Below are positions 45,718-54,850 of a stretch of DNA of 64,000 nt, one piece after another. The stretch comes from an uncultured Muribaculaceae bacterium (GTDB lineage Bacteria > Bacteroidota > Bacteroidia > Bacteroidales > Muribaculaceae). The notes under the pieces were generated by a model. It was not told where the DNA came from. It ran no database searches and saw only the letters and a program-made list of their open reading frames with translations. Made by a program: the position numbers and the translations under genes. The stretch lies in NCBI GenBank assembly GCA_910578075.1, contig CAJTPK010000013.1, positions 1-64,000 on the forward strand. The letters are read 5' to 3'. Each line of letters begins with the position of its first letter. Position 1 is the first letter of the stretch.

Positions 45718-47028
45718 ATGGATCAGTTTAAGGAAGTATCACAAAATTACACTCTTCCCGAAGCCATACGTGAAGCGCAGAGATGCCTCGGATGCAAGGT
45801 GCCGGGATGCAAGAAGGGTTGTCCGATAGCCAATGACATCCCGGATTGGATCTCACAGCTTGCTAAGGGCAACTTCGGCAATGCCATAGAGATAATCCGC
45901 AGCCGGAGCAATCTTCCGGCAGTCTGCGGGCGCGTCTGCGCTCATGAGCGTCAATGCGAGGGGAACTGCGCCTTGGCAAAAACAGGGAAGCATATAAATA
46001 TTGGTAAACTCGAACGCTTCGTAGCCGATTTCGACAGCGAGGCAGGTCTCGACCACGATAAGATTCCGGAGAAAACAAAAGGTAAAGTTGCCATAATAGG
46101 CAGCGGTCCCGCCGGACTCACCATTGCCGGAGATCTTGCCCGCAAGGGATTCAAGGTAGAGATCTTCGAGATGGAGAAGGAGGCGGGCGGAGTGCTGCTT
46201 TACGGAATACCGGAATATCGTCTTCCGAAGGAGGTTGTGCGCCGTGAGATACGCCGTATCGAGGCACTTGGTGTCAATTTCAATCTCGGAGTCACAATCG
46301 GTGTTGACCTCACCGTAGATGACCTCTTCGACCGAGGTTTCGATGCAATCTTCATCGGCACCGGTGCAGGACTCCCCCGCAAACTGCCGATTGAGGGAAC
46401 AGAGCATCCGGGATTCCTTCAGGCTCTGCCATTCCTGAGACGCGTTCAGCTTTACAACTCCGGACACATCGACCGTTCTGAGGTAACTGTCGGCAATGGC
46501 GATAGGGTGTTTGTAATCGGTGGTGGAAACACAGCCATGGACTGCGCCCGAACCGCCGTGAGAATGGGCAGCAAGGAAGTGACAGTGGTTTACCGTCGCA
46601 CCATCAACGAGATGCGCGCACTCCGTTCCGAATATGAGGAAGCTCTTGAAGAGGGTATCAAATTCATGTGGAATTCCAATGTCGTGAAGATCAACGGCGG
46701 CGAGGGAAACGACCTCTCATCTCTGATCATCGAGACAGAGGGTGTGGAGAAAGAGTATCCTGCCGAGCATCTTATCGGTGCTGTGGGTAGTGCTCCGGCC
46801 GCCCGCATTGTATCAACAACAAAAGGAATTGACGTTGATGGCAAAGGGTATGTGCTTATCCGCGAGAATCCTTACGGCATGACAACCCGCGTAGGAGTGT
46901 TTGCCGGAGGTGATGTAACCGCACAGCCTGCCACAGTGGTTCACGCGATGCGTGATGCCAAGAAAGTGGCTGAGGCTATCGAACAATATGTGACAGCTGT
47001 AAAACTGATGCAGTCAATTTCCAATTAA
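45718..47028 (+). CDS. GltD-like NAD(P)H oxidoreductase (glutamate synthase small-subunit type)
   Basis: A 436-residue flavoprotein with an N-terminal cysteine domain (CLGCKVPGCKKGCPIANDIP; CGRVCAHERQCEGNC), an FAD site GSGPAGLTIAG (about 128-138) and an NAD(P) site GGGNTAMDCARTA. This is the stand-alone GltD/GltA-like form, which also includes NfnB/SudA. It could supply electrons to glutamate synthase or act in transhydrogenation; no partner subunit is adjacent. The ATG at 45718 is chosen, four bases after kdgK, which implies co-transcription. The 3' end overlaps the convergent HAD gene by 15 bases. Confidence 0.88.
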   Translation: MDQFKEVSQNYTLPEAIREAQRCLGCKVPGCKKGCPIANDIPDWISQLAKGNFGNAIEIIRSRSNLPAVCGRVCAHERQCEGNCALAKTGKHINIGKLERFVADFDSEAGLDHDKIPEKTKGKVAIIGSGPAGLTIAGDLARKGFKVEIFEMEKEAGGVLLYGIPEYRLPKEVVRREIRRIEALGVNFNLGVTIGVDLTVDDLFDRGFDAIFIGTGAGLPRKLPIEGTEHPGFLQALPFLRRVQLYNSGHIDRSEVTVGNGDRVFVIGGGNTAMDCARTAVRMGSKEVTVVYRRTINEMRALRSEYEEALEEGIKFMWNSNVVKINGGEGNDLSSLIIETEGVEKEYPAEHLIGAVGSAPAARIVSTTKGIDVDGKGYVLIRENPYGMTTRVGVFAGGDVTAQPATVVHAMRDAKKVAEAIEQYVTAVKLMQSISN

Positions 47029-47544
47029 CCGGTTGATTCCACCGGAATTGGCAACCATAAGAGGGTGGTCATCGGAATGGTCCGTTATAACAAGCGTGCC
47101 TTCGCCGAAGACCACCCCCATTTTTTTCACGCTTTCAAGCTTTACTGTGCCCTTGTTCTCCTCATAACCCTGGCGCGTTGCTGTGTATTCGGGAATATTC
47201 ATTTTAGCAGCAAAGGCTCTGACATAAATCTCCGGAGCCGCTGTGGCAAGTATCTTTCTTTCCGCTCCAGCAACCATCTCCATCACTTCCGGATTTACAT
47301 ACCCGGTAAGGGATTCGGCAAATTCATCTATATCAGCATCCGACAATTGGCTTTGCGCTATTGCCACAATCCTTTCCTTTGCCTGATGATGGCTTATCTG
47401 ACGGAGTTTGCGCTGAAACACAATTCCGATGATCTCCGGTCTCCTGGATGGGATACGGCGAAACAGGAATTTTACAAACTCGGTAAAAGAGTTGCATCTT
47501 ACCAACGTACCGTCAAGATCTATTACAGCAGTCTTTATTCTCAT
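47014..47544 (-). CDS. HAD-superfamily phosphatase
   Basis: A 176-residue soluble HAD hydrolase: motif I DLDGTL (Asp9, Asp11), motif II ILATAAP, Lys in ENKGTVKLESVKK and motif IV VITDHSDDHPLM. The short helical cap (about 15-85) is that of HAD-IB enzymes such as phosphoserine phosphatase-like proteins. Substrate unknown. It lies 15 bases after the phosphoribosyltransferase gene on the same strand and probably acts in the same pathway. Confidence 0.85.
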   Translation of the reverse strand: MRIKTAVIDLDGTLVRCNSFTEFVKFLFRRIPSRRPEIIGIVFQRKLRQISHHQAKERIVAIAQSQLSDADIDEFAESLTGYVNPEVMEMVAGAERKILATAAPEIYVRAFAAKMNIPEYTATRQGYEENKGTVKLESVKKMGVVFGEGTLVITDHSDDHPLMVANSGGINRLIGN

Positions 47545-47559
47545 AGCTGGCTTCTGGAA

Positions 47560-48123
47560 TTAGCGGCGGTCTTCCGACCATGGGAAGCGCATAAGCGTCC
47601 GGTCATGATAAAGATAATAATCAGGCATTACTATCGGTGATTTCCGTGTGACGGTAAGTGCTGCTGTCCTGATAACGTTGTTAGCAGAAATATCCCTAAG
47701 AGCATATGTGACATTACGCAAAGTCGCACCGCTGTCAACGGCATCATCCACTACCAGGACATTAAGTCCGCCCTCTTTGAGCACAGTAATGAGGGAGGAA
47801 TCAACAACCGGTTTTTTGATTTCCGGATTCCGGAATCTATCGTGCAATTCCAAAGATAGAGATTCCACACATCTGAGAAATGAATTCATCCATGCCGGAA
47901 GTCTCTTTAGAACTGAGGATACTACACCTTTTTTAGCCGATGTTCCGCCTCGCTGGCATACCACAGACCAGACATTTTCATTACTGAAACAATTCGCGAC
48001 ATACACACCTCCGCGGGCTATACCGATAACAATATCGGGGCGGAATCCTGATTTCAAAACCTTCTGCTCCAGAAGCATGCACGTTTCGCGAAAACGCCTG
48101 TCATCCAATGTCATCACCCTCAT
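47560..48123 (-). CDS. phosphoribosyltransferase-like protein
   Basis: A 187-residue type I PRTase fold. The PRPP loop is VLVVDDAVDSGATLRN (about 128-143), with an earlier PDIVIGIARGGVYVA pyrophosphate loop. It is not a close match to a known purine or pyrimidine enzyme. A central insertion (about 62-115) is variable. The partner HAD phosphatase follows directly, and the sulfatase gene lies 12 bases upstream. In surface-glycan regions such pairs can make lipid-linked or nucleotide-linked sugars from PRPP, but that is conjecture here. Confidence 0.75.
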   Translation of the reverse strand: MRVMTLDDRRFRETCMLLEQKVLKSGFRPDIVIGIARGGVYVANCFSNENVWSVVCQRGGTSAKKGVVSSVLKRLPAWMNSFLRCVESLSLELHDRFRNPEIKKPVVDSSLITVLKEGGLNVLVVDDAVDSGATLRNVTYALRDISANNVIRTAALTVTRKSPIVMPDYYLYHDRTLMRFPWSEDRR

Positions 48124-48135
48124 AAAGACCTCTGA

Positions 48136-49686
48136 TTATTTTAACGTCACCTCCTCTACAAAAGGCCGGTAGAAACCCATTGTTCGGTCAATAAAGAGAT
48201 TGCGCAGGGAATCAAGAAGCACCGGATTCTCACAGGCTATGTTATGCCGCTGCGCGGGATCTTTCGACAGATCAAACAATCCGTATTCCTCCAGATTGCC
48301 GAGCTCATTGCCGGTTAGATTGGTTTTAGGTCCGGCATAAGGGGGCATGAATGCGTAATTGCCTGCACGCAAACCGAGTTTTCCTTGATTTTCAATCACA
48401 ATCTCTTTCCTTCCGTCATTTGACTCTCCCATAAACACAGGCATCATCCCCCGGCTGTCAAGTGAATCGGGAATATCGGCTCCGACAAGATTACCCAAAG
48501 ACGTGAAAAGGTCCATCTGGCATACAAGTGCGTCAGATACGACCGGTGAGATTCTCCCTTTCCAATATATGCAGAGCGGAACGTGCGTACCGCCATCGAA
48601 AAGGCTGTATTTGCCACCACGCAAACCTCCGGCAGGTTGATGTCCTCGTTCTGCAGCAAGTTCCGCAGCACGGTCACGATAGCCGTCATTAAGCACGGGA
48701 CCATTATCGCTGGTGAATATGATCATGGTATTGTCAAGAAGATCAAGACTGCGGAGTTCTGCTATCAGCTGACCTACACACCAGTCTGCCTCCATGATTG
48801 CGTCACCGCGGGGTCCCATGCCGGAAGCTCCTACAAATCTCTGGTTCGGCACCCTTGGCACGTGAGGTTCATGCAATCCATAATACAGAAAGAACGGACG
48901 ATCCTTATTCTCGCGAATGAATTCCTTGGTCTTATTCACAAAATAATCCGCCATATCCTCATCAACCCATCGTGCTTTTTCGCCACCCTTCATATATCCG
49001 ATGCGGGGAATACCATTGACAATTGCATTGTTATGTCCGTGCGCCCACTGAAGTTTCATCCATTCAGGATTTGACTCCGCCGATGGCTCACCGTCAAAGT
49101 TTTTCTCATAGTCTACATAAATAGGATCATCCTGCTCAAGACCTACTACACCGCCATTCTCCACAAAAACGGTAGGCACGCGGTCGTTGGTGGCAGCTAT
49201 CAGGCATGAATAATCAAAACCTATCTCCTTTGCACCGGGGCGTATGGTGTCATTCCAGTTGACCTTCCCGCTTCCCATTCCGAGATGCCATTTGCCGATT
49301 GCGCCGGTAGTGTAACCTGCCTGCTGCATCATCTTCGGTAACGTCGGCTGATCCGGATTTATGACCAACGGAGCATCACCGGGCAGAATCTTTATATCAT
49401 CGCGCCATGGATACATTCCCGTCAACAACGCGTAACGGCTTGGAGTGGATGTGGAAGAGGAGGCATAAGCATTTGTGAAGGCTACGCCTCCGTGTGCGAG
49501 GCTATCGATATTCGGTGTACTTATAGTTTTGCTACCATAAAAACTGATATCGCCATAGCCGAGGTCATCAGCTAAAACAACGATAATATTCGGTGGCCGT
49601 TCCTCTGTATTTTTCTGAGAACCGCAACCCACACACAACGGCAGCAACAAACCACCTATTCCATATACACTTTTATCCATAATCAA
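48136..49686 (-). CDS. S1-family sulfatase, serine type, lipoprotein
   Basis: A 516-residue arylsulfatase-like enzyme with N-terminal lipobox-like LCVGC (Cys21). The sulfatase signature is S-T-P-S-R at residues 80-84 followed by YALLTG, so the residue converted to formylglycine is Ser80, needing an anaerobic maturase (anSME), which is not nearby. Metal ligands sit in ADDLGYGD and FTSDNGP. Substrate cannot be read from sequence; it would be a sulfated glycan. It is the first gene of a three-gene unit with the phosphoribosyltransferase and HAD genes. Confidence 0.9.
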   Translation of the reverse strand: MIMDKSVYGIGGLLLPLCVGCGSQKNTEERPPNIIVVLADDLGYGDISFYGSKTISTPNIDSLAHGGVAFTNAYASSSTSTPSRYALLTGMYPWRDDIKILPGDAPLVINPDQPTLPKMMQQAGYTTGAIGKWHLGMGSGKVNWNDTIRPGAKEIGFDYSCLIAATNDRVPTVFVENGGVVGLEQDDPIYVDYEKNFDGEPSAESNPEWMKLQWAHGHNNAIVNGIPRIGYMKGGEKARWVDEDMADYFVNKTKEFIRENKDRPFFLYYGLHEPHVPRVPNQRFVGASGMGPRGDAIMEADWCVGQLIAELRSLDLLDNTMIIFTSDNGPVLNDGYRDRAAELAAERGHQPAGGLRGGKYSLFDGGTHVPLCIYWKGRISPVVSDALVCQMDLFTSLGNLVGADIPDSLDSRGMMPVFMGESNDGRKEIVIENQGKLGLRAGNYAFMPPYAGPKTNLTGNELGNLEEYGLFDLSKDPAQRHNIACENPVLLDSLRNLFIDRTMGFYRPFVEEVTLK

Positions 49687-49718
49687 ATACTTAATAACTA
49701 ATCACCAACTCCCATTAC

Positions 49719-50651
49719 CTACGACCACAACATATACGCTCCTCTGCCACCAAGCGCGGTATATTTATACAGCATTTTCAGAAGCCAACATCTACGTTTG
49801 GTAAGATTCGGATGATTGATAGCCTTTTCCAACAGAGGCGTTGCAAGATCCGGGCGCTTCTCGCGATGATAGTGAGCCGCAAGAATCGCACGGCGATAGT
49901 TGATCATATCAATAAGCCATGCACTATCCTTTCGTCCGGAATCAGCAACAGCTTTCTCCGCAGCATCAATGGCACGCTCCCACTCGCCCGCCTTGGAGTG
50001 AAAATTCTCACCGGTGATCGATTCCTTTTGAGGATAGATATCCACCAACACCTTGTCCACAGCAATCATAGCCGGATTTCCAAGCAACAGTCGGATTCCC
50101 ACTTCCCAATCATTCCAGACAGGCAATGATTCATTCCAAGTGCCTATCTGTCTGAAATAATCTGTTCTTACCGCAAAATATTGCGTACTGAAAAGCGCAT
50201 GATATATCTGATAGCGCCAATAATCCGAAACATTAAATTTCTTTTTTTGGACTTTTCCACCTCCAAGAATAAGTCTTGATCTCCAATGAACGATGTCAAC
50301 CTTCCGCTCATTTGTAAACCCTTTCACTGCTTCCTTAACCAAATCCGGATGCATCACATCATCAGAATCGAAAAACAGAACAAACTCCGAATCCACGACA
50401 CTCAATCCTCGATTTCTGGCACGCGCAGCTCCCGGATTTGGCTCACCAATGAGACTCACCTGCAAATCAGGTGTGGAATTCAGACGTATCCATTCCTCTA
50501 CAACATCCCGTGTCCGGTCGGTAGATCCATTGTCCACAACCACAACCTTGAACGGTCTCCAACTCTGAGCCTTGACGCTGTCAAGACACCTCACTATCAA
50601 CCGCTCCCTGTCCCGAACCGGAATCACTATGGAAATCTCACTATTATTCAC
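49719..50651 (-). CDS. GT2 glycosyltransferase
   Basis: A 310-residue GT-A family 2 transferase: ISIVIPVRDRERLIVRCLDS, nucleotide-binding VVDNGSTDRTRD, and the metal DxD region FFDSDDVMHPDL. It lacks C-terminal membrane helices and ends in a helical region (about 215-300). It is encoded at the downstream end of the minus-strand glycan block, after DUF6056, and probably adds a sugar in surface-glycan assembly. Confidence 0.88.
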   Translation of the reverse strand: MNNSEISIVIPVRDRERLIVRCLDSVKAQSWRPFKVVVVDNGSTDRTRDVVEEWIRLNSTPDLQVSLIGEPNPGAARARNRGLSVVDSEFVLFFDSDDVMHPDLVKEAVKGFTNERKVDIVHWRSRLILGGGKVQKKKFNVSDYWRYQIYHALFSTQYFAVRTDYFRQIGTWNESLPVWNDWEVGIRLLLGNPAMIAVDKVLVDIYPQKESITGENFHSKAGEWERAIDAAEKAVADSGRKDSAWLIDMINYRRAILAAHYHREKRPDLATPLLEKAINHPNLTKRRCWLLKMLYKYTALGGRGAYMLWS

Positions 50652-50683
50652 GAATCTAAAATTGAAATCAATGGTTATTTGAG

Positions 50684-52207
50684 TTATTTCTTCAAAGTAT
50701 CAGGTACCATACGGACCGAACTTTCAAGATATGGTCTTCTATTCACATACAACCCTACGCGTCTTCTTCCTATAGTATCAAAAGCCAGATCCGCTTCCGG
50801 GATAATCTTTAGCTCTCTTTCAGACATCCGAATATTTAAAATAGACGGTAGAATCACCTTGTCAACTATAAAACGGGCCGGAGTTGTCTTAGATTGTATC
50901 AGAATCCAGGCCTGAGGCGCGACTTGCCTGATCATATTTGTATCCCGTTCAAATTCAGGACTGGCCATCCATGCCGGACGAATAACGATATCCGGTTTTA
51001 ACGGATATTCAGCCCTCGCCTCTTTCGTATAAACCCACCTGAAATGCAGAACCTCATCTTTATTGGCGATGAGGTCATTCTGACCAACATATATGATGCC
51101 ATCTTCTGAATTCCTGTACTTTTCCCTCACACACTCACTAAAAGAGTTGAGGCGTTCCTGAGTTATAAATTTATCATATGCCATCCACATTCCAAGCAAT
51201 GAAAGTCCCGTAACAACCACCGGAATACATCGAGATTTTCGCAATGACACCTCGACAAGAACAATAATTATCAGAAAAAAATACAACGGGATGGCAGGTC
51301 TGCCAAAATTATCAAGATAACAACATAAAACATATGAAACAAATGCCGCACAATACATTATTTTCAAGATGACATCCTTCCCTTGGCTAAGTTTAAAAAC
51401 CCGCTTCGAATAATATTTTACAGCGAACAGGAATATAACCATAATATACACCGGCATCGATTCCGTCAAGAAATGCATAACCGAGAATTCATGGATATCT
51501 GCTGCCATTGACAGTCGCACAAAATTCCCGGGTGCCGATATCACAAGAAGCGCTCCTATTCCATATCCTATGCCTGCTGTGAATTGCGTCCGCGTAAGCT
51601 TGAATCTCTTTAGACATGCAAATGTCACAATGCCGGCTGACAGCGGTATTGAGAATCCTTCATGCATCTGTCCACAAAGCATACTGTAAATAAATATTAA
51701 AAACAATCTAAATTTATTTTCAGTCGTGGTGTTAAACAACAACAGCCATCCACATGTGGCTGCCGCCACCCAGACATAGTTAATCTGAAAAGGAGGATCC
51801 ATAGGGAGCTGTCCGAACAAAAGCCATATACCTGTTGCCGCAAGCCAACAAAGACATCCCGACTGCTGTTTCTCCCTGCCACATATCCTGACAAGCAAAA
51901 CAAGAAGAATTCCCCATACCAAAGCATTACATACCGCGAACGCCGTCTTTCCCCATAGAGCACAGAACAGCTGTACTATGAAATGGACAACAAACCGCCC
52001 GTTGGTCGTAAAATAGTGATCTGCCTGGGAAACCCACACATCCCCCAATGTCCGGACCGGAACAGATATGCTTTCATCAAACACCGGAGACATAAACTTA
52101 TATGCCACCGCATCGTTTGTCCAATGAGTATGCAAGGAAAAAAACAATGCCAGTCCGGATACCAGTAATGCCGGACCGAGAATATTGAATTTAAAGATAT
52201 CTCTCAT
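50684..52207 (-). CDS. DUF6056 polytopic membrane protein (GT-C-like)
   Basis: A 507-residue membrane protein with about eleven hydrophobic segments and a soluble C-terminal domain (about 375-507). The first periplasmic loop has WTNDAVAYKFMSP and TTNGRFVVHF, shared with the protein encoded from 62722 (WNDDAIAYSFF, NSNGRFVIHF). The acidic pair after TM1 is as in GT-C glycosyltransferases. The family is DUF6056, common in Bacteroidetes glycan loci. It may use a polyprenyl-linked sugar, but activity is undetermined. Confidence 0.8.
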   Translation of the reverse strand: MRDIFKFNILGPALLVSGLALFFSLHTHWTNDAVAYKFMSPVFDESISVPVRTLGDVWVSQADHYFTTNGRFVVHFIVQLFCALWGKTAFAVCNALVWGILLVLLVRICGREKQQSGCLCWLAATGIWLLFGQLPMDPPFQINYVWVAAATCGWLLLFNTTTENKFRLFLIFIYSMLCGQMHEGFSIPLSAGIVTFACLKRFKLTRTQFTAGIGYGIGALLVISAPGNFVRLSMAADIHEFSVMHFLTESMPVYIMVIFLFAVKYYSKRVFKLSQGKDVILKIMYCAAFVSYVLCCYLDNFGRPAIPLYFFLIIIVLVEVSLRKSRCIPVVVTGLSLLGMWMAYDKFITQERLNSFSECVREKYRNSEDGIIYVGQNDLIANKDEVLHFRWVYTKEARAEYPLKPDIVIRPAWMASPEFERDTNMIRQVAPQAWILIQSKTTPARFIVDKVILPSILNIRMSERELKIIPEADLAFDTIGRRRVGLYVNRRPYLESSVRMVPDTLKK

Positions 52208-52219
52208 AAGCCAGCTCTC

Positions 52220-53851
52220 TTAATTCTTATTCCCATTCTCATATAGTACAAAGGTTTCCGTAACCTTGGCAACATTGAATCCGCGCTTCTCGAGCGATTC
52301 AAGCGTATGCTCGTACAAAGAAGTATCCTCAACGTAGGGAACAAACACATAATCAAATGAATCAAGGTCTTTCACATAATCGGCTATGTCTTTTCCCGGA
52401 ATATGAAACAGCTGGATTGAAAATGCAGGTTCTGTTTCATACAACAGTGACAGTGTCTGATGATACGCTCCCCAGAATGTGAATCTCTTACCCTGTGACT
52501 TCATATTTCTCACCTCCACTTCAACCTCTTCAATAAGCGGGTTCAGAGCCTTATCCATCGGCAAGCCGGCATATACGGGAGGTACATTCTCAACCCATAC
52601 GAAATCCTTTCTTATAGCGTATGATTTATATAAGAACATACCTGTCATCATAATTATTGACATCCAGAACCATCTGAAATATCCATTTCTATAAACTTTT
52701 GACAGTAATGGATATGTCTCCGCAATCGCCAGGGGAAAAAGAAATGAGGTATGCCATCTTTCCGGGAAAGAGTCTGAACCAAATCCCATCATCAGCAGCA
52801 TGATAAGAATTACGCCTGAGCACAAGCGCAGATAATGAATCTCGACACAACAATCTTTCCTTCCGCCAAATACCAGAAATGGGAAAATAAAGGATGGAAT
52901 CAATACATATGGAAATCCAAGACCATACACACCTGTGGAATAATCAAACAGTAATGCTATCATCCTCAGAACGCACCATCCCGCTATCACACAAGTCACA
53001 GCGCTTAAAATAAAAGATACCGATTTTTTCTTTCCACGCCGTGTAACAGAGGCAAGATAATAGCATATAAAACCGGCACTCCAAGACAAGAATATCGGTG
53101 GGAACAATAATTTAAATCTCCATATGTAATTACCTATCGCATCAAGGTTGTGACCGGTAATAATATTATCCGGATTAAAGGCAGTCACCATTCCTTGTAT
53201 TGATCCGCAGATCAATAACAACATGACACCAATGGTCAGCATCAAAGAAAGCAGCAACAACGCAACATCAATCCATCCTGACCATGTCCGTTTGCCCTTA
53301 TTCACCAATAGAGCCACCGCAATATCAAGCATCAATATTGGAATCATAGTGACTCTCGCCAATATAACAAAACCAGTGAACACACCTATTCCAACCGCTT
53401 TCATCCGTGAAGGCTTATGCGCGTAGACAAGAAGGGATACCGTCAGAATAGATTCAAAGGGATATGCGGCAGTTTTCCAGTCGTAAAATCCAAAACCTCC
53501 TAATATCGCGATAAAAGTCGACAAAAAAAACACCGTGGCAACCAGTGCCACATTTCGGATCTTTCCATACAGATATATCGCCGGGACTCCTATTGCGACA
53601 AGATATGCAAAACGCGATAATGTCCTGAGCGAAAGCAATGAGAACCCGAAGGCATCACACCACAAATGACCTATATAAAATGTAAGGAATCCTAAGGGAC
53701 AGTTTTTATAATCCCTTACACATAACGACATATAAAACTCATCTCCTATATAACAGATATAATGTCTGCCGGAGAAAAGAATCACCACCCCCAACGGAAT
53801 ACACAATAGATAAAGGTATTTACCCCACGTCCTCTCCATCATCCAATCCAT
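52220..53851 (-). CDS. GT-C-like polytopic membrane protein
   Basis: A 543-residue membrane protein with about a dozen hydrophobic segments. CYIGDEFYMSLCVRDY directly after TM1 gives the Asp-Glu pair typical of GT-C enzymes (ArnT/PMT type). The C-terminal 110 residues form a soluble domain (FTFWGAYHQTLSLLYETEP; YVFVPYVEDTSLYEH). It probably transfers a sugar from a lipid carrier in the periplasm. Its start overlaps the end of the GT2 gene by 32 bases; a second in-frame ATG lies at 53842. Confidence 0.7.
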   Translation of the reverse strand: MDWMMERTWGKYLYLLCIPLGVVILFSGRHYICYIGDEFYMSLCVRDYKNCPLGFLTFYIGHLWCDAFGFSLLSLRTLSRFAYLVAIGVPAIYLYGKIRNVALVATVFFLSTFIAILGGFGFYDWKTAAYPFESILTVSLLVYAHKPSRMKAVGIGVFTGFVILARVTMIPILMLDIAVALLVNKGKRTWSGWIDVALLLLSLMLTIGVMLLLICGSIQGMVTAFNPDNIITGHNLDAIGNYIWRFKLLFPPIFLSWSAGFICYYLASVTRRGKKKSVSFILSAVTCVIAGWCVLRMIALLFDYSTGVYGLGFPYVLIPSFIFPFLVFGGRKDCCVEIHYLRLCSGVILIMLLMMGFGSDSFPERWHTSFLFPLAIAETYPLLSKVYRNGYFRWFWMSIIMMTGMFLYKSYAIRKDFVWVENVPPVYAGLPMDKALNPLIEEVEVEVRNMKSQGKRFTFWGAYHQTLSLLYETEPAFSIQLFHIPGKDIADYVKDLDSFDYVFVPYVEDTSLYEHTLESLEKRGFNVAKVTETFVLYENGNKN

Positions 53852-54824
53852 TATAGCTATCTACAATATAAGGGGGCCTTCCTTTTGTCTCATTGAAAAT
53901 CCTGCCCACATACTCTCCGATGATACCCAGCGCGAGGAGCTGCATGCCTCCCAGAAACAAAATCACGCATATCAGGGTGGGGAATCCTGTCACTACCTCT
54001 CCGAAAACCAGCGTCTTGACAAACATAAAGATAAGATATGCAAAAGCAAGCAGTGATACAATAATCCCCGCTACAGTTGAAATTCTCAACGGCGCGGTGG
54101 TGTAACTCGTGATTCCTTCGATCGCGAGATTCACAAGCTTGGACATCTTATAATTCGACCTGCCGTTCTCTCGGCTGCCACGGTCAAACGTCACCTCCTT
54201 CTTATTAAATCCTATCCAACAGTACAGACCTTTCATATACCGCTGTGTCTCCCTCATCTGTGTCAACGCACGGATAGCCCGGCGGTCAAGAAGTCTGAAA
54301 TCACCTACATTCGGAAGTATATCAATATCGCTCATTCTGTTTAGCATACGATAGAATGACATGGAAAGCACCTTACGTATCCGGCTCTCCTCCCCTCTAC
54401 TCAACCTTTTACCATAAACATCGTCGTAGCCTTTTTCCCACCAGTATATCATCTCCGGAATCACATCAATAGGATCCTGCAAATCTGCATCCATTATTAT
54501 AGCTGCATCCCCTCGGGCATAATCCATACCGGCAAGCATCGCATTCTCTTTACCGAAATTGCGCGACAAGCTGACTACCGACACCCGACTGTCCCGTTGC
54601 CTGATTTCATTCAGGATATCTATTGTTCTGTCTTTGCTCCCATCATTAACAAACAAAAATTCCAATCCATATTCATTCATGTTTATACATGAGTTCACGG
54701 ACACACCGCCGTCATCTGCAACAATCTCATAGCTATTCCTGGAGAACCCATTCAACTCATCATAAAGTTTATGTAGATTCCCCTCCTCGTTATAACATGG
54801 AATTATCAATGTAAGATTCTTCAT
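53820..54824 (-). CDS. GT2 polyprenyl-phosphate sugar transferase (GtrB/DPM1 type)
   Basis: A 334-residue family 2 glycosyltransferase: LIIPCYNEEGN, VNDGSKDRT, IIMDADLQDP and two C-terminal membrane helices (about 230-255 and 270-300), as in enzymes that load a sugar on undecaprenyl phosphate for a GT-C partner. About 20 extra residues (VADDGGVSVNSCINMNEYG) lie between NEEGN and VNDGS. It is the first gene of the minus-strand block. The downstream GT-C protein is the likely user of its product. Confidence 0.9.
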   Translation of the reverse strand: MKNLTLIIPCYNEEGNLHKLYDELNGFSRNSYEIVADDGGVSVNSCINMNEYGLEFLFVNDGSKDRTIDILNEIRQRDSRVSVVSLSRNFGKENAMLAGMDYARGDAAIIMDADLQDPIDVIPEMIYWWEKGYDDVYGKRLSRGEESRIRKVLSMSFYRMLNRMSDIDILPNVGDFRLLDRRAIRALTQMRETQRYMKGLYCWIGFNKKEVTFDRGSRENGRSNYKMSKLVNLAIEGITSYTTAPLRISTVAGIIVSLLAFAYLIFMFVKTLVFGEVVTGFPTLICVILFLGGMQLLALGIIGEYVGRIFNETKGRPPYIVDSYNGLDDGEDVG

Positions 54825-54850
54825 AATATGTCATTTATTCAGACTAACCA

